This document shows, one piece after another, positions 56,800 to 64,000 of a stretch of 64,000 bases of DNA. Position numbers and translations under genes: made by a program. This DNA comes from Bimastos eiseni (lineage: Eukaryota > Annelida > Clitellata > Crassiclitellata > Lumbricidae): the NCBI GenBank assembly GCA_959347315.1, contig OY365814.1, forward strand, positions 2,407,661 to 2,471,660, in the 5' to 3' direction. The notes beneath the pieces were generated by a model that was not told where the DNA came from, did no database searches, and saw only the letters and a program-made list of their open reading frames with translations. Position 1 is the first letter of the stretch; every line of letters starts with the position of its first letter.

Positions 56800-59080
56800 G
56801 CGAGGACCATTGTAAGGAGTTTAAGCAACCTTGGATGACCGCCGGTCTCCTCAAATCACGTAATCGGAAATCCATGCTTTATGCCCAGTTCATAAGGAAT
56901 CCTACTCCCAGTAATAACATTAAATATAAGACTTATCGGAAAAAGTTTAAATCATTGAAAAATAAACTTGAAAAGGATTATTATGAAACAGAATTTCTAA
57001 AATACAAAAATGATGTAAAACATACTTGGCAGACTATAAAAGAGATATTAAAAACTAACAAACTTAATTCGACTGTTAAATGTGTAACCATAAATGACAT
57101 AGAGGTCACGGATGGAGCTATAATCGCAGAACTGTTTAATTCGTACTTCAGCAATATAGCTCATGAACTAGTAAATAAAATTCCGCTAAGTGATAGGCCA
57201 GTAACGGCCTTTATGAAAGCTCTGATCTATAACTCCTTCGCAATTTATCCTACTTCTTCTGAGTGAGTGCTTACTCTGGCTCGCTCCCTTAAAACTACCC
57301 ATAGTGCTGGGATTGATGAACTAGATCCAATTCTAATTAATCCGATTCTTGACCTTATTGCTGCTCCTTTGTCTGGTATCATTAATTGCTCCCTAACAAC
57401 TGGATTAGTTCCTGTCAAATTAAAAATTGCAAAAATTGTTCCTGTTTTTAAGCAAGCGCAAAGGGATGAACCAAAAAATTATAGGCCAATATCTATATTA
57501 TCTTTTTCTGTAATATTCTTGAAAAAAATCATGTTTGTCAGACTCTCTGACTTTTTTAATTAAACACACTATTTTTTGTCAAACTCAACATGGATTTCAA
57601 GCAGGACATTCTACTATGATGTCCTTAATAGATCTCCAGGACAAAGTATCTTATGCAATTGACCAAAACGAGTTCTCTGTTTGTGTTTTTATTGACATTG
57701 CGAAAACATTTGATACTGTGGACCATAGACTATTAATTAAAAAAACTAGAAAACTTAGGTATCAGAGGAATTCCTCTAAAATGGTTTCAAAATTATCTGC
57801 AAGATAGATACCAACATATCTCTTGCAACGGTTTCTTATCATCTGCTAATTTAATACGTTATGGAGTCCCACAAGGATCAATTCTAGGACCATTGTTATT
57901 CCTGATATTTATTAACGACTTACCCAATGGTGCACCACTACTCCATTTTTTTACTCTTCGCTGACGATACCAGCATTTTTGCATTCCATAAATCTCTTGA
58001 AAAACTAGTTCATCAAATGAACCAAGAACTCTCACATGTGAGTGAATGGTTTTCTTTTAATAATCATAAATTATCATTAAATATAGCCAAGACCAATTAC
58101 ATCTTATTCAGATCACATCGAAAAAATCTTCCATCCATAAATGAAGCTTTAAAAATTAATGATATTCATATTCCTCGTGTCAAGTCGGTTAAATTTCTTG
58201 GAATCCAGGTTGATGAGTATCTGTCATGGAACGACCATTTAACCAGCATTGCTACTAAAATTGCAAAAAACATAGGCGCATAATATCAAGAATAGTGTAT
58301 TTCCTACCAACAAATATACTTTTTAATTTGTATTACACAATGATCCACCCGTACCTCTCGTATTGCAATGTTTTTGGGCATCTAATTACAATACTAGATT
58401 TAATAGACTATGTACATTGCAAAAAAGCGCTATTCTCGCAATAACAGGTTACTATGATTCTGAACGGAAATTTTCTAGCCTCCCTATCACCATTAACGTA
58501 TTAACTGTATCTCAAATAAATTCCCTACAGACTAATGAGTTCATGTATAAATACACTAATAACTTGCTTCCATCGTGTTTTGACAACTATTTTATACAAA
58601 CATCATCTATAAATCCCTACCAGATTCACCCCATTGACTCTTACAGACCAGCCTTTTGTAGAACAAACACTAGGCAATTTGCAATAAGATATTCTGGTCC
58701 TCTAATTTGGAACATGACTCCAGTAGACATTCGCTTAGCTCGAACTACTAAAATATTCAGTAAGAAATACAAAGGTCACTTATTTAATGTTGCTGCAGCT
58801 TAGATGTGAGGTGCCAGTCTTTTCTGTAGTTAACTAGCTAAGTTATAAGTTACCTTCGTACCATAAATAAAATACCTTCCTGCTGCTTATGTATACTTAA
58901 TGTGAGAAAGGGTGGGCCCCGTTAGCGGGACCTTGTTGGTCCCTAAGTGGTTTCTTTTTTCTCCTTATTGGTCCTCAGCTGTTTTTTTTCTGTTCACTTG
59001 TTGTTGTGTATTTTTGTCAAATTGATTTTCGGATGAAGATTGCAATAAAAATGGTTGGTTATGGGTTATGGTTAATGACC
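56800..59080 (+). pseudogene. LINE lacking endonuclease: RT, C-terminus and 3' UTR
   Basis: Plus-strand frames give the linker (QPWMTAGLLKSRNRKSMLYA, KTYRKKFKSLKNKLEKDYY), SAGIDELDPILI, KNYRPISILSF, QHGFQAGHSTMMSLIDL, VFIDIAKTFDTVDHRLL (A), a broken motif B (QGSILGPL across a frameshift near 57870), LFADDTSIFAF (C), LNIAKTNYILFRSHRK, KFLGIQVDEYLSWNDHL and a C-terminus ending SKKYKGHLFNVAAA. The 3' UTR (58804-59080) holds a gggccccgttagcgggacc hairpin and a ggttatgggttatgg tail. Frame breaks at about 57265, 57560, 57800 and 58280 inactivate it. It is the best copy of the family also seen at 19195-21165. Confidence 0.88.
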
Positions 59081-59189
59081 ACTCAGGCTAGCGCATGTTA
59101 ATCGTATTTCCGAGAATTCTGGGATATGCTGACGGACCACTGCAAATGGCGGAGGCATGCCCAGAAATTGCAGAGGTGCACACAGATTT

Positions 59190-59890
59190 GGCGGGTGCTT
59201 TGGTGGGAGGTTTGATGGGTACTTTGATGGGTGTTTTAGTAAATGAGCATAGGGGTGCTTGTTTGGGTGGTTTTATGGGTATTTTGGTTGGTGATTTGAT
59301 GGATGTTTATATAGGTGGTGTGGATGATGATTTGATGGGTGCATTAGCGGGTGCTTTGGTGGGAGGTTTGACAAGTGCTTCGATGGGTGTTTAGGTGAAT
59401 GAATTCACAGGTGCTTTGATGGTTGTTCATATTCATATGGGTGTTTTCTATAGGTGTTTATATGGTTGTTTTTATGGGTGGCTTGGAAGGTGATTTAATG
59501 GGTGCTTTAGTTCGGTGAGTGGTTTGGTTGGGTAGTTTGGTGAGTGCCATGGTGAGTGGTTTGGTGGGTGTTTTGGATTTGTGATTTGGTGTGTGATTTG
59601 ATAGGTGTCATATTGGGTGTTTTGATGGGTGTTTTGGTTGAGTGGTTTGCTGGGTGGTCTGCTGGGTGTTTTGGTGGGGTTTGGTGAGTGGTGTGGTGGG
59701 TTATTTGACGGGTGGTTTGGTGGATGGTTTGGGTTGGCTGGGTTGGTGGGGTTTTGTGATTTGGTGAGTAGTTTGGTTGGGTGCTTTGGCTTTTGTGATT
59801 TGGAGTGTGATTTGGTGTGTGTTTTGTTGGGTGAGTTGGTGTGTGGGCTGGTGGTTTGTTTGCTGGATGGTTTGCTGGTTTGCATAATTA
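59190..59890 (+). repeat. G/T-rich strand-asymmetric minisatellite
   Basis: About 700 bp is almost wholly G and T on the plus strand, built from variable ttgatgggtgttttggt words. ORFs on both strands (Gly/Val/Leu-rich on plus; Pro/Asn/His/Ser/Thr-rich on minus) reflect the repeat and not a gene. Confidence 0.85.
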
Positions 59891-60387
59891 CAATTATGTT
59901 AATGGTAACGATACGACAATCTTAATTATAAGATCGTGATATTTATATCAGTCGTTGTATACTCCCGTCAAGGTATCCCAGCATGCAGAATTTTCTGATT
60001 ACACATCATACAACGCGTTAGACTCTGAGTGGGCAGCCTGCGCCCGTGACGTTAGCGTGGGCTTACGCTATAGATCAGTGCTACTCAAACTGTGGTCCGC
60101 GGCCCGATACCGGGCCGCGGAGGTTTCGTTACCGGGCCGCGAATTGACACCAGAAATTTTAATTAAATTATAAAATAATAATTGGTAAAATTTTTTTTAC
60201 TTAAATGAGGCACTTATTAATATTTTATTTTATGAACAACTTAATTAGGTTTAGCGCTATATAATATTCATATATGACGTCAAAATTAATGACGTTAATA
60301 TTTTTTCCTTTTATTAAATCTTCCGTTCAAAAACTTTCTTAGTTAGAAAATAGAAAATTGAATAGAAATAAAAATTGAGAAATCACC

Positions 60388-62214
60388 ATGGCAAAGGAAG
60401 GACCAATGGATAGCTTTTTAACAAGAAAAAGATCTCGTTCGGAAAATAAACGCGAATGCTTGGATTTAGAAGAAAAAGATGAATCAGAATCTGATGATGG
60501 CTGTTCCGTTAAAATTTCACAAGTTTCCGCTAATAGTAAGTCCCAAAAAAATCGAAACAGCTTTATTCGCAAATATGACGAATCGTATATTCGGTTCGGA
60601 TTTATACCAAATTCAGAAAATCAAAATTTTGAAAAGCCTCAGTGCGTTATTTGCGGCGACGTTTTGTCAAACGAAGCACTGAAACCGTCAAAACTGATTA
60701 GACATTTACAAACAAAACACAAAGAACTGAGTTCAAAACCAAAAGAGTTTTTTGAAAGAAAACATGACGAATTAAAAGGTTGTCAGAAGAAAATTTATGT
60801 TTTATCTCATACGAATGTTTCAGCATTACGAGCTTCATACAAGGTAGCTCTTCGTATTGCGAAATCTAAGAAGCCTTACATAATCGGCGAACAGTTGCTG
60901 GTGGGATGTATTAAAGATGTGTGTCAGGAAATGTTGGGAGAGTGTGCATCAACAAAGGTAGCTCGTGTGCCCTTGTCAAATGACACAATTGCTCGACGAA
61001 TCAATGATATCGCAAACGATATGGAAGAACAGCTAATACAGCAAATAAAGTCAGCAAACTGGTTTTCTTTGCAACTCGATGAATCTACTGACATAGCTAA
61101 CTTGGCTATTTTGCTGGTGTATGTACGTTTTGAACATGACGGTGATTTGAAAGAAGAGTACCTTTGTTCTATTTCACTTCCGACAAACACTACAAGTGCT
61201 GAAGTTTTCAATGCTTTGAATGGATATATTGTTGATCAATCAGGACTTAGTTGGCGATTTTGCATTGGCATATGTACTGACGGAGCTGCTGCAATGACTG
61301 GGCGCCATTCTGGAGTTGTTGCCCGAATAAAAGCAGTTGCACCCGAATGCAAATCAACGCACTGTTTTATTCACCGAGAAAGTCTAGCCACTAAGAAAGC
61401 GTCCGTTGAACTCAACCACATTCTTAACGAAATTGTGAAAATAGTAAACTACGTAAAAGCCAATGCTTTGAATTCACGTATATTTTCGTCGTTGTGTGAT
61501 GATATGGGTGCTGACCATAAACAGCTTTTGTTTCATGCTGAAGTACGCTGGCTGTCGAGAGGCAAAGTGCTGTCCAGGGTTTTTGAGCTTCGCAACGAAC
61601 TTGCTGTTTTCATGCAACACAAAAAACCAGACTGGTCGCAAATGTGCCGAGACGCTAACTGGGTTGCAAAGCTAGCTTATTTGGCAGATATTTTTTCAGT
61701 GTTCAATGAGCTTAACAGCTCAATGCAAGGGAAGATGTCCTCCATTTTTGCAACGGCTGACAAAATCGATGGCATGAAACGGAGGTTAGAAGCATGGAAA
61801 GCCAGAGTTTTGAGGGATGGCTGTTACGATATGTTCCCTAATTTGATATCCGCCATCGATGATAAACGTGAAGAGATTGATGCTGAATCCTTGAAGAATC
61901 TGATTACGGAACATTTATCTTCTCTGACAGAGCGTTTTGAATTTTACTTTCCCAAAGAACAAGATCCCAGAAAAGGAACTGGGTGGATTCGTAATCCATT
62001 TATGCCACTGAAGGATGACGTGGATGTTTCTTTGGAAGACAAGTTGTTGCAATTAGCTGCTGATGAGGGATTCAAAATGATTTTCGAAACTACCTCGCTC
62101 GCTGGATTTTGGATAAAAGCAAGAGAAGAATATCCTGAACTTTCTGTTATTGCTTTAAAAGTTATTTTGCCATTCCTTGTGCGAGACTGGATTTTCTACT
62201 ATGAGCATCATTAA
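60388..62214 (+). CDS. hAT transposase with BED zinc finger (C-terminus frameshifted)
   Basis: A 608-codon frame starts at CACCATGG, a good Kozak context. Residues ~1-70 are charged (MAKEGPMDSFLTRKRSRSEN). A BED-type finger at ~85-120 has CVICGD ... LIRHLQTKH (C-x2-C, H-x4-H spacing). The catalytic core has WFSLQLDESTDIANLAILLV (first Asp), GICTDGAAAMTGRHSG (second Asp), HCFIHRESLA and VRWLSRGKVLSRVFEL. This is the ZBED5/FAM200/SCAND3-like hAT group. The normal end (CETGFS.MS.IKTK...) is in another frame from 62180, and the SxIEPRLDKL-like end is in a third, so two frameshifts cost the C-terminal dimerisation/insertion segment; translation stops early at 62212-62214. The encoded enzyme is probably inactive. 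Confidence 0.92.
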   Translation: MAKEGPMDSFLTRKRSRSENKRECLDLEEKDESESDDGCSVKISQVSANSKSQKNRNSFIRKYDESYIRFGFIPNSENQNFEKPQCVICGDVLSNEALKPSKLIRHLQTKHKELSSKPKEFFERKHDELKGCQKKIYVLSHTNVSALRASYKVALRIAKSKKPYIIGEQLLVGCIKDVCQEMLGECASTKVARVPLSNDTIARRINDIANDMEEQLIQQIKSANWFSLQLDESTDIANLAILLVYVRFEHDGDLKEEYLCSISLPTNTTSAEVFNALNGYIVDQSGLSWRFCIGICTDGAAAMTGRHSGVVARIKAVAPECKSTHCFIHRESLATKKASVELNHILNEIVKIVNYVKANALNSRIFSSLCDDMGADHKQLLFHAEVRWLSRGKVLSRVFELRNELAVFMQHKKPDWSQMCRDANWVAKLAYLADIFSVFNELNSSMQGKMSSIFATADKIDGMKRRLEAWKARVLRDGCYDMFPNLISAIDDKREEIDAESLKNLITEHLSSLTERFEFYFPKEQDPRKGTGWIRNPFMPLKDDVDVSLEDKLLQLAADEGFKMIFETTSLAGFWIKAREEYPELSVIALKVILPFLVRDWIFYYEHH

Positions 62215-62331
62215 AACAAAGCACAGAAACAATCTTAATATTCGCTCTCCTTTTCGAGAGTTGCACTTTCGACAATAGAACCAAGACTTGACAAACTTGT
62301 TAGCCAAAAGCAGGCACATTGCTCACATTAA
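62180..62331 (+). pseudogene. Out-of-frame remainder of the hAT transposase C-terminus
   Basis: In the frame beginning at 62180 the sequence reads CETGFSTMSIIKTKHRNNLN. After another shift near 62255, STIEPRLDKLVSQKQAHCSH follows, up to TAA at 62329-62331. These match the expected C-terminal end of ZBED5-like hAT proteins and show where the frame was lost. Confidence 0.8.
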
Positions 62332-62609
62332 TTTGTGCTGGTTTAAGTAAATAATTATGAATAAACATTGGTTTAGAAAATGTCCATTGGACTTTATGTA
62401 AAATTACTTGTCGGATTTTGAACTGAATAAATAACCTAGTCCTGGCTAAAAATCAAACCAAAATGCGTCTGCAGTTGAGACGTCGTATTTAAACCCCCAT
62501 CGATTTCAACCTTTTTAACATAAAATGTAATTACCAAGGGCCGCGCAGCTTCGGTGCTCCAGGTTACCGGTCCTCAACACAAGAAAGTTTGAGAAACACT
62601 GCTATAGAT

Positions 62610-63318
62610 CACTTCAACGCGTCGTTTGACCTAATTTTCTTCATTCAGGTCGCGCATGCGTAAGTCGATCGTGTAGGCCAAAACGCGAGAAGAGTTCCGG
62701 AATACACGCATTATTTATTTACCATGATATTCTGTATTATGAAATTAGTTCCTATTAATTACATTTGAGCAATGACGCTAGAGATTGTTACCTAACTTTC
62801 TAGTAGGACAGAATATTTATATTATAAGACATGTAGATTAAAACGACTTTAAACTTATGGGCTTTAACCCAGCGGACATAGGGACATTTCGTTGCATTGC
62901 TTGTCAATAGACCAGAAGCCCTTGCGGTTTTACCAGCATGCATCGCGCGCCCTACATTCGCGCTGCGCCAAGCCAATTTCCTTTAAGTGGGCCATTTTCC
63001 TCTCTGTTAAATCTTTGATCCACACCTTTCTCTCGACTACTTCCGGTCTTCCTATCTGGCTCCCTTTTCATTTAGCGCAATATTGATTTGGCTCATTTGT
63101 AACATAAGCCCCACACCATAGACAAATTTCCCTAGGACACTTAGTTATATAATTTTATGTAACTCAAATACAAGCAAACTGAATGCAACTACGCACAACC
63201 ATTTTAAGACACCCACAAAGGGTAGAACTAATTACTCATGTGACGTGTACTCAATATTCATATACATGTATGTGCAATATTCAGGCCTCCATCATCAAAC
63301 AACATAATTCTTAACCAC
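62610..63318 (-). mobile_element. Candidate LTR of a Ty3/Gypsy element (62669-63114)
   Basis: On the minus strand a segment begins TGTGGGGCTTATGTTACA and ends GGCCTACA, about 446 bp, with TG...CA termini. It lies downstream of the pol fragment at 63315-64000 in the expected 3'-LTR position. No second LTR is in the window and no clear polypurine tract is seen. 63115-63318 is AT-rich and non-coding. Confidence 0.35.
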
Positions 63319-64000
63319 TTAAACAGAACGGCTTAAAAAATCAGCACCAATATTGTCTTGGCCCTTAATAGCCTCAACACGAAATCGGTAAGGCCACAAA
63401 ATCAGTGCCCACCTCATCACACGACGATTCGACAATCGCGCTTTGTTTAGATAAGACAAAGGTTCATGATCCACTTGCAACACAAATTGTTTACCATACA
63501 AGTACTTCTGCAACTGACCACACAATTGCGAGACATTCTCTTTCGACACCAGAATGTGCTTTTTCCCTCATCGGCAACTTTCTGCTAATGTAGGCCACAC
63601 CACAGAAAAATATGTCTCATCGTATTCTTGCAACAGCACAGCACCGATGCCAATATTTGAAGTGTCATTACGTAAAATAAGCACAAGGTCAAAATCAGGA
63701 AGCTTCAACACCGGGTCCTTACTTAGTAATCCTTTTAACGCATCGAACGCTCTTCGCTGTTCCACTCCCCACGAAACAACATTAGGAGAACCCTTTTTCG
63801 TCAAATCTGTCAACGGTGCAACAATAGTATTAATATTTGGAACGAATCTTATGTAATAACAGGCTAACCCAATAAATGCTATCACTTCCTTCTTCATTCC
63901 AGGCTAACCCAATAAATTCTCTCACTTCCTATTTCATTCCAGGGTTAGAAGCATTAAGAACACGTTTCCTCTTCATCCTGCATACCACACCGTTTGGCCA
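63315..64000 (-). pseudogene. Ty3/Gypsy pol fragment (RT end and RNase H)
   Basis: On the minus strand the first part reads EVIAFIGLACYYIRFVPNIN, then IVAPLTDLTKKGSPNVVSW, the connection segment of gypsy RT. LKLPDFDLVLILRNDTSNIG, AVLLQE and, after a frame break near 63560, YLYGKQFVLQVDHEPLSYLN and AIKGQDNIGADFLSR form RNase H. The D of the usual L.TDAS is RNDTSN, so the catalytic Asp is displaced or lost. No integrase follows before the candidate LTR. The element runs off the right edge of the window; a short tandem duplication (63851-63942) disrupts the start of the connection region. Confidence 0.85.

Larger units (their letters stand above)
60076..62601 (+). mobile_element. Complete hAT transposon, 2526 bp
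   Basis: The left end CAGTGCTACTCAAACTGTGG and the inverted right end CAGTGTTTCTCAAACTTTC form short imperfect terminal inverted repeats, with perfect 8-bp duplications outside. Subterminal ggccgcgg words occur near the left end (60104-60140) and ggccgcgc near the right. One transposase frame fills most of the element. The structure is complete and the target duplications are unmutated, so insertion is probably recent compared with the LINE fragments. Confidence 0.93.
60068..62609. other. 8-bp target-site duplications of the hAT element
   Basis: CTATAGAT occurs at 60068-60075 directly before the left end and at 62602-62609 directly after the right end. A perfect 8-bp duplication is the hAT signature. 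Confidence 0.93.

Noticed and set aside
56292..56828. 178-codon minus-strand ORF
   Set aside because: It spans a fold-back element arm and the start of a LINE on the other strand; no motif was seen.
59095..59925. Gly/Leu/Val-rich and Pro/Asn/Ser-rich ORFs
   Set aside because: Direct products of the G/T-rich minisatellite.

Overview
This window looks like animal nuclear DNA: AT-rich, with coding exons bounded by GT-AG (occasionally GC-AG) splice sites, introns of several kilobases and a heavy load of eukaryotic transposable elements. No bacterial features, rRNA, true tRNA or CRISPR array were seen. A marine invertebrate is likely. Fold-back elements with outer tandem repeats of about 15 bp recall the TU elements of sea urchins, so an echinoderm or another deuterostome is a reasonable guess, but it is unproven.

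The host content is a set of 11 plus-strand exons between position 132 and 51975. Four exons (132-13915) form the core of a TKL-type protein kinase resembling MLK/ZAK. Two exons (18185-18806) form an SH3-like domain. Five exons (38433-51975) encode a basic linker, a CARD, a TRADD-N-like domain, a short segment and a terminal NHL-type beta-propeller. Intron phases agree at every junction except between 18806 and 38433, where an exon is missing or two genes meet. Read as one gene, the order kinase, SH3-like, CARD, TRADD-N-like, NHL would be a death-fold signalling protein, possibly in innate immunity. The N-terminus lies upstream of the window. Two introns use GC donors.

A second, smaller candidate gene lies at 5910-7094 inside the 9.4 kb second kinase intron. 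It has a CpG-containing promoter-like region with NRF1-type and E-box palindromes.

Most of the rest is mobile DNA. There are at least ten non-LTR retrotransposon (LINE) fragments, two of them long (52590-55812 and 56800-59080). There are Ty3/Gypsy-like gag (30240-31190) and pol (63315-64000) remnants, and two tRNA-derived SINEs. Three hAT-type insertions have 8-bp target duplications: 42901-44646, 49311-50929 and 60076-62601. The last carries an almost complete BED-finger transposase.

The most unusual layer is a group of fold-back or terminal-inverted-repeat elements. Their outer ends are built from different ~15-bp tandem words, while many share one internal ~36-bp minisatellite. They occur throughout, often nested with LINEs and SINEs, and they explain most of the intron length.
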